Origin: DATCYX01 sp963714425
GTDB taxonomy: Bacteria; Chloroflexota; Anaerolineae; Anaerolineales; UBA4823
Reading direction: 5' to 3'
Length of the DNA stretch: 64,000 bases
Assembly: GCA_963714425.1 (NCBI GenBank)
Contig: CAVQOI010000008.1
Coordinates: 1 to 64,000 of the forward strand
The position numbers and the translations under genes were made by a program. Under the pieces are notes generated by a model. That model was not told the origin of the DNA. It saw only the letters and a list, made by a program, of their open reading frames with translations, and searched no databases. This document shows, one piece after another, positions 32,142-39,903 of this stretch; within the stretch, counting starts at the first letter, position 1; each line of letters opens with the position of its first letter.

Positions 32142-33197
32142 TTACTCCACGATTTCTAGATTAGCGAGCGCCAGGACGGCTTTCTCACCAGAATCAAGCT
32201 GAATTTTGGCAGCGGAGGTGCTTATTCCGCTGGGCATAGGGATTACGCCCTCGAGGAGGTCAATGATCGAGCCATGATCTCCCAGATGGGGTGGACTTAT
32301 AACACGGATGTTCTGTCCGACTTTAAAGGTATCTGCTTCCAACGGAAGTTCGGGCTCGCTGGAATGAGGCAGGGGTATCACAATCTCCGGGCGGTTTCCA
32401 GTATAAACATCCCAGGGTTGGGCGTTGAGACATACTTCCCGGCGTTCGTTCGTACTTAATAAATTGAAGGCAGCCAGATTCAAACTACGGCGTCCAAATC
32501 CTTCAATCACGATAACCGGCAAGCGCATTCGCTCCGCCCAGGGGATAAGTGCGGCGTCCATACTAGAGAGGACCAGCCCGCGTAAAGGCAAACTCGCCGC
32601 AGTCTTGAGCACTTCAACGTCATCGCAATATCCACCCAAAATAATCGAGCCACGCATACTGACGTCCAGCGTATTGGGAGTAATTTCGTCGTTTGGTGAG
32701 TCAAGCTTCGCATCCATTAAACCAAATTCAATGCGCCCATTGCCCCACACACCCTGGATTAATGCCCCAACCGCTTCGATCACTGCCCCATGTTCTCCCA
32801 TTAGCGCTAAGACTACCCCATCCATTCCGGCTTTCACTTCGAAGGGAGGAGTATCTAGCTCGAGCAACACCTGGCCGCCGCCAGCGACAATGACGCGCCC
32901 ATCTTTTGGAGCTCGCATCACCCGTTTTGCAACACCTACTGGTCCTGCGAGCACGTCACCCTGTGCGACTTGCATTCCCGCTCTGCATTTCAGGTGACGG
33001 TCAGCATCCGCTTCGGGAAGTCCGAGCCCACGGGCGATGTTTAACAACACATGTTCAGGATTCAGCATGGCTTCCGCAATAACATCGTTCGTGCCAACCT
33101 TTTGCCCGCGCCTTACCAGCACTTTGCCGGGGACGGGTAAAAGGCGTTCACGGCGAATCTTTGTAAGCGGAAGAATGTGTACAACAGGTGCAATCAT
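32142..33197 (-). CDS. Conserved-type hypothetical protein with barrel-sandwich-like and KOW-like regions
   Basis: A 351-residue soluble protein that I cannot place in a named family. The N-terminal third resembles a lipoyl/biotinyl or RnfC-type barrel sandwich: VPGKVLVRRGQKVGTNDVIA, then VAQGDVLAGPVGVAKRVMRA and APKDGRVIVAGGGQVLLEL. The middle has a Rossmann-like region with RGLVLSSMDAALIPWAERM. The C-terminus resembles a KOW/SH3 strand set, FKVGQNIRVISPPHLGDHGS to LANLEIVE. It has no signal peptide or membrane helix. It follows the MutL-like ATPase gene by 76 bp and is likely its functional partner. Confidence 0.75.
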   Translation of the reverse strand: MIAPVVHILPLTKIRRERLLPVPGKVLVRRGQKVGTNDVIAEAMLNPEHVLLNIARGLGLPEADADRHLKCRAGMQVAQGDVLAGPVGVAKRVMRAPKDGRVIVAGGGQVLLELDTPPFEVKAGMDGVVLALMGEHGAVIEAVGALIQGVWGNGRIEFGLMDAKLDSPNDEITPNTLDVSMRGSIILGGYCDDVEVLKTAASLPLRGLVLSSMDAALIPWAERMRLPVIVIEGFGRRSLNLAAFNLLSTNERREVCLNAQPWDVYTGNRPEIVIPLPHSSEPELPLEADTFKVGQNIRVISPPHLGDHGSIIDLLEGVIPMPSGISTSAAKIQLDSGEKAVLALANLEIVE

Positions 33198-33273
33198 ATA
33201 CTGGTTGCCTCAATAGCCAGATGGGTGCATACCCACCTGCTTGTCTGTTGCAAGGAGGGTGCCAAGATCGCAC

Positions 33274-35029
33274 TTAGCATTCTAACATCCACCGCCATTT
33301 GTTGATCATTTCCTGCCTGCGCGCAGGGTCATCCGGCATTTGAATGGGGCGCCCACGCCCATCGACAATTACGCCTAGCATGCCTCCAACCACACGCAGC
33401 CTGCCCCCTCTCCCAGGACCGCCCATGCCAATATCGTACCGGTGAAGTGGCTGGAGATGTAATTGAGCTGCCTTGCCCAAGGGGAGTCGTAGCAATTCAA
33501 GCGTGCCCTGTTTAACGTCAAGGCTGGTTTCACCGCCACCATCGTATTCCATGCGCACACGTAAGATCGGTGTCCCAGGTCGAGCGTCGCCCACCGGAGA
33601 TATCACCGTTCCAAGAGTGTGGAAGGTGTTGGATTCCAGCACCTGTACAACCACGAGGGGATTTATCGCGGATATCGCGCCCAACGAAGCGGCGATATGG
33701 TTTTTGTCCAAGACAAGAGTTGTAACTCCGGTCGGTTGGATGCCATCCAGTATGAGCAGGGCGCTTTGGGCTAAGTTTGGAGCGTGGGTTAGAACACTCC
33801 CCATCGCCAGGATTGGTTCGAACCAGGGCGCCAGCTCTTCCCCATATCGCAACGTATTTTTGGGGAAGCTGCCCATCGACTTCTGCAAGGCGGTTCGCAT
33901 TGCCTGGCGAGCCAGTGCTTGCTCGATGGCGAGGGTCTCGGGTGTTGCAGGCAGGCTGGCTGGATAGAGCCATTTGTTATAGATGTATTGGCGCACATCG
34001 TCCGGGTGAATATCCAAGTGAAGCCAGCGAGTGACTGATTCTAGCGAGGTAATATCCAAATATTCACTTAAGCTTGTTCCGAGTCCCAGTTGCGGGAAGA
34101 CTCGATTGATCAACTCACCATCAAACGCTGCCGAAATACTGGTCGCAGATGAGCCCACATCGACACCCAAAACGCCTTTATTTGTGCCATACACTTTGCT
34201 TAAAAAGCGGATAATCCGTCCCAAGGCAGCCGATGTTGGCAACAAACCCCCACCAGCGATGCTATCGAGTTCTTTTACCCCCTGTACCTGACGGCTGCGT
34301 ATCCGGCGGTTCAGACGGGCTAACTGGTATTGTGCCGCCTCAAGCTGCTCAACCTCCAGACTAGGTCGGACATTAGCAGCGATGTGCATTGGGCTGAATC
34401 TCTCAAATGTATCCTTGATTTCGTCTGCTAACAATTGATTACCAGCGAAGAGAATCTCGGGTCGTTGGCCTTCGGGCAGAAGATAAGCAGCGAGCCCAGC
34501 TGTTTCCAAAAGCTTTATCACGGATTGTGATGCGCCGCCATCGGTCCCACCGGCAGCCACGATCAGGTCAGGGCGGATTCTCAAGATTGCGTCAAGTTGT
34601 TGCGCAGTTTTACGCCGGTCGTTCAGGCTGATTGTATCGACGACTTTGGCATACGTGGTTGCAGCCAGGTTGCGGGCACTCTCTAGGGAGACCTCGTCCA
34701 GCAAGCCCATTACAACGACTTTGATGGGTGGTCCTGCCGATACAGTCACCGCGATCATATCGACGCCTGTTCCATCCGGGGCAGTGGGGGCAATCAGTTT
34801 TTCATCAGGTCCAACCAGCTTCCGCCCAGTCACGGACTGTAATTGCTCCAATGCCAGGCGCAAACCTTCGCTAATGTCCTTATATGGTGCATAAGCGGTT
34901 GTTGGAGCTGAACCAGAAGCCAGGAAACGATAGCGCCCATCGACAACATCAAACAACGCGAACTCGAGTAGTGAGGCTCCCGATGTCGATAGCCAAAACT
35001 GAATCCGCGTCAATCAGCGAGGTGCTCAT
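33274..35029 (-). CDS. MutL/GlmL-like ASKHA ATPase, frame broken near its N-terminus
   Basis: A protein of the glutamate-mutase-associated MutL/GlmL family (actin-like ATPase fold). An ATG at 35029 opens a frame with VLAIDIGSLTTRV, the expected phosphate-1 loop, but that frame stops after about 25 codons. The rest, ALFDVVDGRYRFLASG onward, continues in another frame. Deleting one T from GAGTTCG (plus strand CGAACTC, 34959-34965) joins them as IGSLTTRVALFDVV. A second phosphate-1-like motif is GVLGVDVGSSATSISAAFD. PDLIVAAGGTDGGAS and MGGPGRGGRLRVVGG follow. No mutase gene is nearby, so a reactivase role for a B12 mutase is not supported here. It lies within the membrane-protein cluster. Confidence 0.8.
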
Positions 35030-35038
35030 AGAGATCCG

Positions 35039-35488
35039 TTAGACAGCAATCAAGGTGAAGAATAAATCCTGGATGAAATGGACGCGCTCGATCAGCGCTG
35101 TCAGGGCAGCGGAATACACTCCAGCGAATATCGTCCCAAGTGTGATGGCGATAAAGATCTGACCGACCCATGCCAGGGCACCCAGCCAGGCAGGCCTGGT
35201 GGGTGGCAGGCCGGGTTGTTGGCGAGCTCCAAAGTGGAAGTAAATCAAAGTAGTACAGACGCCGACCAAGATCGTGCTACCTTTGGCAAATTGAAGTACA
35301 GCAGAATCTCCTGTGGGGACTAACCCAAGATCCAGAAGATTTATCGATGCCAGAGACTGTGGCACGACGGTCCCGAATATGGAGCCGCCGATCGCCACTG
35401 CCATGCCCACCCCAAGAAGGTACGCCATAGCAGGATTGCCGACCGCCGAGAAGCGGGGAAATACTTTGAATACGATCAAGGCGCTCAT
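35039..35488 (-). CDS. Multi-pass membrane protein of the MutL-like cluster (C-terminal part)
   Basis: A 149-residue hydrophobic protein with about four membrane helices, including YLLGVGMAVAIGGSIFGTVV and ALAWVGQIFIAITLGTIFAG, separated by the loop FGARQQPGLPPTRPAWLG. It is not assigned to a family. Its ATG overlaps the stop of the upstream gene (TAATG). Adding one C to the preceding CCCC run would fuse the two into one 231-residue protein reading LLVAFPLLMSALIVFKVF, a natural membrane helix, so the two may be one gene. It lies 9 bp before the MutL-like gene. Confidence 0.75.
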   Translation of the reverse strand: MSALIVFKVFPRFSAVGNPAMAYLLGVGMAVAIGGSIFGTVVPQSLASINLLDLGLVPTGDSAVLQFAKGSTILVGVCTTLIYFHFGARQQPGLPPTRPAWLGALAWVGQIFIAITLGTIFAGVYSAALTALIERVHFIQDLFFTLIAV

Positions 35489-35736
35489 TAAGAGGGGAAG
35501 GCTACGAGCAAACGCTCATCGATTGAGCCAAAAAAAATTGGGATGATAAGTTGAGGCCAAATGACGTTATACCAGGCTATTACTGCTGCATAGCCAGAAG
35601 CTACACCTATAAAGAGATAAATTGCAATGCGAAAGAAGAGATTGTCCCCGAAGACATAGCTGAATATCATGATTGTCAAGACGAAGCCAAGGATCATTCC
35701 GCTTAGATCAGCTAGGCTCAGACCTCCAATACTCAT
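35488..35736 (-). CDS. Small membrane protein of the MutL-like cluster (N-terminal part)
   Basis: An 82-residue hydrophobic protein with two clear helices, GMILGFVLTIMIFSYVFG and FFRIAIYLFIGVASGYAAVI, and an amphipathic end FFGSIDERLLVAFPS. It overlaps the upstream gene by 4 bp and shares one base with the downstream gene. The end of the frame sits in the middle of what would be a third helix continuing in the next frame. A one-base loss in a C run is therefore likely. The function is unknown. Confidence 0.72.
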   Translation of the reverse strand: MSIGGLSLADLSGMILGFVLTIMIFSYVFGDNLFFRIAIYLFIGVASGYAAVIAWYNVIWPQLIIPIFFGSIDERLLVAFPS

Positions 35737-36938
35737 GCGGTCTCCCCTTTCGGTTTTGCTTTACCGGGCAGATAGCCGATGAGGAAGCTCGCCAACCCAC
35801 CAATGAGCATGATGAGTACAGCTACCGGCATGCCATAGCTATACGCGTCCCAATATGTGCTCACAAAACCCTGCCGGGGCATGATACTCGCGTACGCCAT
35901 GCCACCGCTCAGCCCAGATATCAACCCATCTACCTGCTGGGGCTCGCCTTCATAATAAGGGCGCACAACCGGTTCTGCCTGGGCGCTCAAGATCATAAGC
36001 ATTGGGACTTGCCCAATCAATGGGCTGACTTGTTCGATCCACGATCGGGCAATCTCCGGATTTCCAGTAATTACAATGAACATCGCAAAATCGGTCAGCC
36101 TTTGAACACCGGCTAAGCGACCATCTGCCCAAACCCCTGCACTATCTGGGTTATCATTCAAGGCAAAAGGTAAAGCGCTGCGTGGTGATTCTGCAAATCT
36201 GCGAATCCCACTCATTCCTCCGGCAATATATCCCAAATTTGCGTACTGGTCGATATTCTGGTACTGATGACCCATCTGGGAATTGATTCGCTTGACTAAA
36301 CGCTCTGCTTGCGCAGGACCCGATGTGGTCGTGGAAACCAGTGTCAGATAAGTTCCCTTGATCATTAAGTTGTCGATAAGCGAGGTGGAGGCCGATTCCA
36401 TCTCTCCAGAATAACCAGGCAGGTAATCGACTGCTATAAGTACATTCCCACCACTCGGGATTGAATTGACAATATTCCGAGCAGCCAGTACCTCGGTTGG
36501 GATTTCGGCCACTGGTGTGCCAAGGTCACCTGAAAATATTGGCCAGGAGACAGCTAACAGGAGTAAGAACAAGATCACGAGCCGCTGGGCTAATTGCTGC
36601 GTGATCGCTGCTGGACGTGGCAGAGGCTTGGCAATTCCTTCTGACCTGACCATCTCAGAGAGTAATGCAGCATTTGCTTGTTGTTTCTCTGAGACATTCA
36701 ATTTAACCGAATAAGTTTCCGGTATTTTTTGCTGGACGATTTCTGGCTCAGCCGGTAAGATGCCCCGCAGTCCTGCCAGGGGACCACTACTCTCAATCGC
36801 CCTTTCATTCTCATCCAGGATTGGGACACTCGATGCTGCCGCTTCAACGGGTCGCATGGCTTCCAACCATGTTGGTAATTCTGCCGGTGAAATTTCTTCA
36901 TCGCCTCTTATAACGTTGGTCGCTATCCGGCTGGTCAT
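35733..36938 (-). CDS. Membrane-anchored protein with P-x-W-L motif N-terminus and extracytoplasmic domain
   Basis: A 401-residue protein. The N-terminal cytosolic part begins near EISPAELPTWLEAMRPVE, the same P-x-W-L motif that repeats in the preceding gene. One helix near residues 120-137 is followed by a large presumed outside domain of about 230 residues. It contains NVLIAVDYLPGYSGEMESAS, MIKGTYLTLVSTTTSGPAQA and DFAMFIVITGNPEIARSWIE, which look like an alpha/beta fold. A second helix lies near 373-392 before a basic tail. It overlaps the upstream zinc-ribbon gene by 41 bp; removing one base there would fuse them into about 755 residues. No function is assigned. Confidence 0.75.
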   Translation of the reverse strand: MTSRIATNVIRGDEEISPAELPTWLEAMRPVEAAASSVPILDENERAIESSGPLAGLRGILPAEPEIVQQKIPETYSVKLNVSEKQQANAALLSEMVRSEGIAKPLPRPAAITQQLAQRLVILFLLLLAVSWPIFSGDLGTPVAEIPTEVLAARNIVNSIPSGGNVLIAVDYLPGYSGEMESASTSLIDNLMIKGTYLTLVSTTTSGPAQAERLVKRINSQMGHQYQNIDQYANLGYIAGGMSGIRRFAESPRSALPFALNDNPDSAGVWADGRLAGVQRLTDFAMFIVITGNPEIARSWIEQVSPLIGQVPMLMILSAQAEPVVRPYYEGEPQQVDGLISGLSGGMAYASIMPRQGFVSTYWDAYSYGMPVAVLIMLIGGLASFLIGYLPGKAKPKGETA

Positions 36939-38001
36939 CCGTGTGGGTAAACTTTCTTAGCCATTCCGGCTCGTCCTCTTCGACAGTATCCTGGGTTTCC
37001 TCATCGAGGGTGAATGGTGCTACTACAAGATCGCCAGAAACCTCCTCATCACTCTGTGCGAAAACCGGGGCCTCAACGTCGCCCGCTTCCCATTCTGATT
37101 GTGGTTGTTCCTCTTCGTCCAACGGAGGGAGAACAGCGGTTGGTCGTAGGGCTTCTGGATCGAAAGAAGACACATCCTGCATTTCCTCATCGAGGTATGC
37201 TTCCTTTTTCAGCCAATCAGGCAGCTCTGGTAGTGCCTCCCGCGCGTCCGAAGCTTCCCCGCCCGCCAGCCAGTCGGGGATATCGATCTCTTCATCCAGA
37301 TGGTGCTTTACCTTGGAAGGTGTGAGAGATTCTGTGGGGGTTTCTTCCTCCGGAGTCGATATCCCGCGAATCTCAGCCAAAAATTGAGATGCTTCATTAT
37401 CCGGAACAGGTGGGGGGGATTGCGGCTCTTCTGTTATCTGGCGGCTACGAATGCGTTGTAGCCATTCTGGTACTTCTTCGTCTGACTCTGTCTCTTCTTT
37501 TTCGAGCCAATCCGGCGTTTCATGAACTCCCTCGTCCTCGCGTTCGACGTGACTGCGCGAGCGCAGACTGTTGAGCCAATCAGAAGCATCAGCATCTTCT
37601 GGTTCAAATGGCATCTCTGTGCTGGTGCTGTCCGTTTCCTCTTCTTCTTCTGCGTCGCGTGATCGCTGCTGCACTTGGTCATCGTCAACTAACCAGGTTC
37701 CCATCCCCTCAGGCTCAGTATCCTGCTCGGACCAAGCTGGTATTTCGACCTCATCTTCTTCGGATTCCGATAATCCATGTGTGACATCGTTCTGGCGCAG
37801 GGATTGAAGCCAATCGGGCATTAGGAAGTCTGGCATGGAGGGCGTCGATCCCGGAGATTTTCTCTCTGTAGAGTCTTCCTCCGCTTGCTCTTCAGGAGTG
37901 GAGGGAATGACCAGCGGTTTCAAACGCGCTTCGCAGTACTGGCACACTTCCAGCTCTGCTGGGTTAGATTTTGCGCACATTGGGCAACGAACTTCGTCCA
38001 C
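36898..38001 (-). CDS. Acidic zinc-ribbon protein with repeated P-D/E-W-L motifs
   Basis: A 367-residue protein. A zinc ribbon, CPMC at 6-9 and CQYC at 20-23, is followed by a long, highly acidic, low-complexity region. Within it the motif [IVLTE]-P-[DE]-W-L recurs about every 15-60 residues: MPDWLQSLR, ASDWLNSLR, TPDWLEKEE, VPEWLQRIR, IPDWLAGGE, LPDWLKKEA and EPEWLRKFT. Such spaced motifs in a disordered chain usually act as docking sites for one partner. No fold other than the ribbon is recognisable. The start is 2 bp from the upstream gene's stop. The C-terminal end may be an artefact of a frame break before 35733-36938. Confidence 0.78.
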   Translation of the reverse strand: MDEVRCPMCAKSNPAELEVCQYCEARLKPLVIPSTPEEQAEEDSTERKSPGSTPSMPDFLMPDWLQSLRQNDVTHGLSESEEDEVEIPAWSEQDTEPEGMGTWLVDDDQVQQRSRDAEEEEETDSTSTEMPFEPEDADASDWLNSLRSRSHVEREDEGVHETPDWLEKEETESDEEVPEWLQRIRSRQITEEPQSPPPVPDNEASQFLAEIRGISTPEEETPTESLTPSKVKHHLDEEIDIPDWLAGGEASDAREALPELPDWLKKEAYLDEEMQDVSSFDPEALRPTAVLPPLDEEEQPQSEWEAGDVEAPVFAQSDEEVSGDLVVAPFTLDEETQDTVEEDEPEWLRKFTHTDDQPDSDQRYKRR

Positions 38002-38003
38002 GA

Positions 38004-38633
38004 TTAACCCCGGTATGGCCGTTCCGCACCCAACAATACGCGCAACCCAGTAGCGATGCTGCCCAACGCAACACCGAGCAAGATCCCTCGCGCGCCAGCA
38101 ACGGCTGGTATTTCCGCCAGTAGTGCCCTGAGACCAAGTGGTCCGTGTAAACCCGGAATCAGAACTCCAAAGAGGGGTGCAGAACCAAGCAGGATGAGCA
38201 TGCTTGAACCAAGAAAGATGATGGAGAATAGGTTGAGACGCTTACGGAGTAAGCGGAGTCCGGCAATAGCCAAGGCGACAGATAGAACAGCCAAGAGGCT
38301 CGTTTCAACCGGGACTTGAATGTTATTGAAGATCCACAGTGACCAGGTAGACGTAGGCCCAAAATACCCTGCGATAGCTAGCGTGATGAGCAATCCAAAG
38401 ATTAAGATGGCACTGTAGAAGCTGCCCTTTTGCCCGGAAGTTGTTTTTCGCCAGTGCACAGATAGCAGATTTGTAACCCCCACAAGCAGTGCAATTGCAG
38501 CAATGATAATTGCCCATTGCAGGAAGAGCTGGCGTAGGGTTGTTAGCAGTGATACTTCAATGAAATAGCCAGCCAGCACAATCATTCCGAACGATATTGT
38601 TATTACTGCTGAGAACGGGATCTTTATTCTCAT
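38004..38633 (-). CDS. Multi-pass membrane protein
   Basis: A 209-residue protein with about six hydrophobic helices, for example ITISFGMIVLAGYFIEVSLL, WAIIIAAIALLVGVTNLLSV and FSIIFLGSSMLILLGSAPLF, and a polar C-terminus LLGAERPYRG. The ATG at 38633 overlaps the upstream stop by 4 bp (ATGA), so it is preferred over an earlier start. Unassigned; it has the look of a bundle scaffold rather than a transporter. It belongs to the coupled cluster. Confidence 0.75.
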   Translation of the reverse strand: MRIKIPFSAVITISFGMIVLAGYFIEVSLLTTLRQLFLQWAIIIAAIALLVGVTNLLSVHWRKTTSGQKGSFYSAILIFGLLITLAIAGYFGPTSTWSLWIFNNIQVPVETSLLAVLSVALAIAGLRLLRKRLNLFSIIFLGSSMLILLGSAPLFGVLIPGLHGPLGLRALLAEIPAVAGARGILLGVALGSIATGLRVLLGAERPYRG

Positions 38634-39394
38634 ATCACCCCAATGAATTTCAAGGCAGCGCCAATGAGAATTCCAAAGATCAAGCTCCAACGCAGCAAAT
38701 CTTGTGCACGCAAGCTGGCAGTTTGCATCCCACCGGTAGCTAGGTACGCTCCGGCTGCATATAGCTCCTCCCCAATAAGCGGCTCTTGAGCAGACGTATA
38801 CATGACTGCTTGGGCTGTTAAATCGTCACTCCCCGCCAGCGTGATCGCTCCAGAACGCTCGGATGCGTCTGTGATCAGGGCAACTTCACTCCCGAAATGA
38901 CCACTCAAGATTGTGGTGGAGACGTTCTCATCGAATGCCGTGGGCATCGCACCTGCTGCGTAAGCGAATGGGGTTAATCCTGTCACCTGCCCAAAATCTG
39001 GATCAAATGTAGTGCTGACGCCCATGGCTTGGAAGGCGTTGTACAAGACATCTTGGGAAAGAATGCCAAGTGAGCCATCACCGCTGGTTGCAATGGGCGG
39101 TCGATCGCTTATCGAGGCTGTCCGAGTAACTCTCTCCAAAATATTCAAGCCAACAACAGCAGACGTGCCCTCTGTACCAATTAAGCTCCCGCGACCCAAT
39201 GTTAGGTGAAGCCTTTTCCCTGATTCAACAGCCATCCCAATAGCGCGCCTTAGATTCTGGAAAGCAGATATCGGGCGAAATGCAGGTGCGGCTCCTCTCC
39301 TCCCAAGGAAGGCGAAGATAGCCATTGCCAATACAAAGGTTACTAAGAAGATCAGCCCAGCAATCCCCGAGAAATTCAATTCAGGAAAGGTCAT
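38630..39394 (-). CDS. DUF6754-like membrane protein
   Basis: A 254-residue protein with an N-terminal helix (about 10-30) and a C-terminal helix (about 235-252) around a large globular part. The globular part has FRPISAFQNLRRAIGMAVES, KRLHLTLGRGSLIGTEG, SDRPPIATSGDGSLGILSQD and TAFDENVSTTILSGHFGSE. This is the pattern of the domain of unknown function DUF6754, known from Chloroflexota; the name is from memory and not searched. The globular part is rich in small residues and could bind a ligand. It overlaps its neighbours by 4 bp on both sides. Confidence 0.72.
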   Translation of the reverse strand: MTFPELNFSGIAGLIFLVTFVLAMAIFAFLGRRGAAPAFRPISAFQNLRRAIGMAVESGKRLHLTLGRGSLIGTEGTSAVVGLNILERVTRTASISDRPPIATSGDGSLGILSQDVLYNAFQAMGVSTTFDPDFGQVTGLTPFAYAAGAMPTAFDENVSTTILSGHFGSEVALITDASERSGAITLAGSDDLTAQAVMYTSAQEPLIGEELYAAGAYLATGGMQTASLRAQDLLRWSLIFGILIGAALKFIGVI

Positions 39395-39645
39395 TTTGAA
39401 GCATCCTCCCGCAAATAGGCAGCAAAAGCTTCTACCTTCTCTGGTTCCTCAAGGAGATTTGCAAGTTCATTGATGTGGTTGTTTGGTACCAGAGGGGAAA
39501 GGATGGGTTGCGCCAGATAGAGCGCTTGGGCGCCGAGTAGGGTGAGCGGTCCAATCCCGTCAAGTATCGAGGCTGTGAGATTGCTTAACCCCCATCGGTG
39601 TACCCGGTCAGCCCAGACCCGCCAGATATACTGGTTCTCCTCCAT
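39391..39645 (-). CDS. Small protein heading the membrane cluster
   Basis: An 84-residue protein starting MEENQYIWRVWADRVHRWGL, with one moderately hydrophobic segment, LTLLGAQALYLAQPILSPL, and an acidic helical C-terminus, ELANLLEEPEKVEAFAAYL. Not recognised. The ATG at 39645 has a TGCTATACT promoter element ending 6 bases upstream, so it is the first codon of a leaderless transcript; the longer frame from 39687 starts upstream of that. It overlaps the DUF6754-like gene by 4 bp. Confidence 0.72.
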   Translation of the reverse strand: MEENQYIWRVWADRVHRWGLSNLTASILDGIGPLTLLGAQALYLAQPILSPLVPNNHINELANLLEEPEKVEAFAAYLREDASK

Positions 39646-39651
39646 AATCAA

Positions 39652-39660
39652 AGTATAGCA
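39652..39660 (-). promoter_or_regulatory. Extended -10 for the leftward membrane cluster (leaderless)
   Basis: On the minus strand TGCTATACT is an extended -10. TATACT ends 6 bases before ATG 39645. The -35 region is weak, as is usual for extended -10 promoters. Confidence 0.6.
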
Positions 39661-39764
39661 CAAATGTGTTGTATCTGGTAAGGGCAATTAAGGTTGCGAA
39701 GTGATCCCTGCCATCGAATTAAATTGGCAACCAACAGTGTAATAATACCTTGTTAAGTCTGATA

Positions 39765-39801
39765 TGTGACAGGTCACAGGATTTTTTGTGCCTTATATAA
39801 C
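39765..39801 (+). promoter_or_regulatory. nifJ promoter with overlapping inverted-repeat operator
   Basis: TGTGAC-AG-GTCACA at 39765-39778 is a perfect inverted repeat. Its right half, GTCACA, can serve as a -35, with TATAAC at 39796-39801 after 17 bases. A regulator bound here would block polymerase. The repeat resembles CRP/FNR- or Rex-like half-sites, but the spacing is not standard for either. Confidence 0.5.
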
Positions 39802-39865
39802 TATAAGTTTTTAGGAAGGAGGGCTAAACTATTAACTTGAAGAGAATTATTTGTACGTCTAATTT

Positions 39866-39884
39866 CTACGCAACGCCTGCGTAG
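39866..39884 (+). promoter_or_regulatory. Hairpin in the nifJ leader
   Basis: CTACGCA and TGCGTAG form a perfect 7-bp stem with a 5-base loop, 19 bases before the nifJ start. It leaves the ribosome-binding GGAG free and could stabilise the mRNA or regulate translation. Confidence 0.4.
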
Positions 39885-39903
39885 TTAAAAATGGAGCAAA
39901 GCG

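Noticed and set aside
39836..39884. Fifteen-codon leader peptide before nifJ
   Set aside because: A TTG-started frame ends in the hairpin, but its ribosome-binding spacing of about 13 bases is too long and it has no regulatory codon run.
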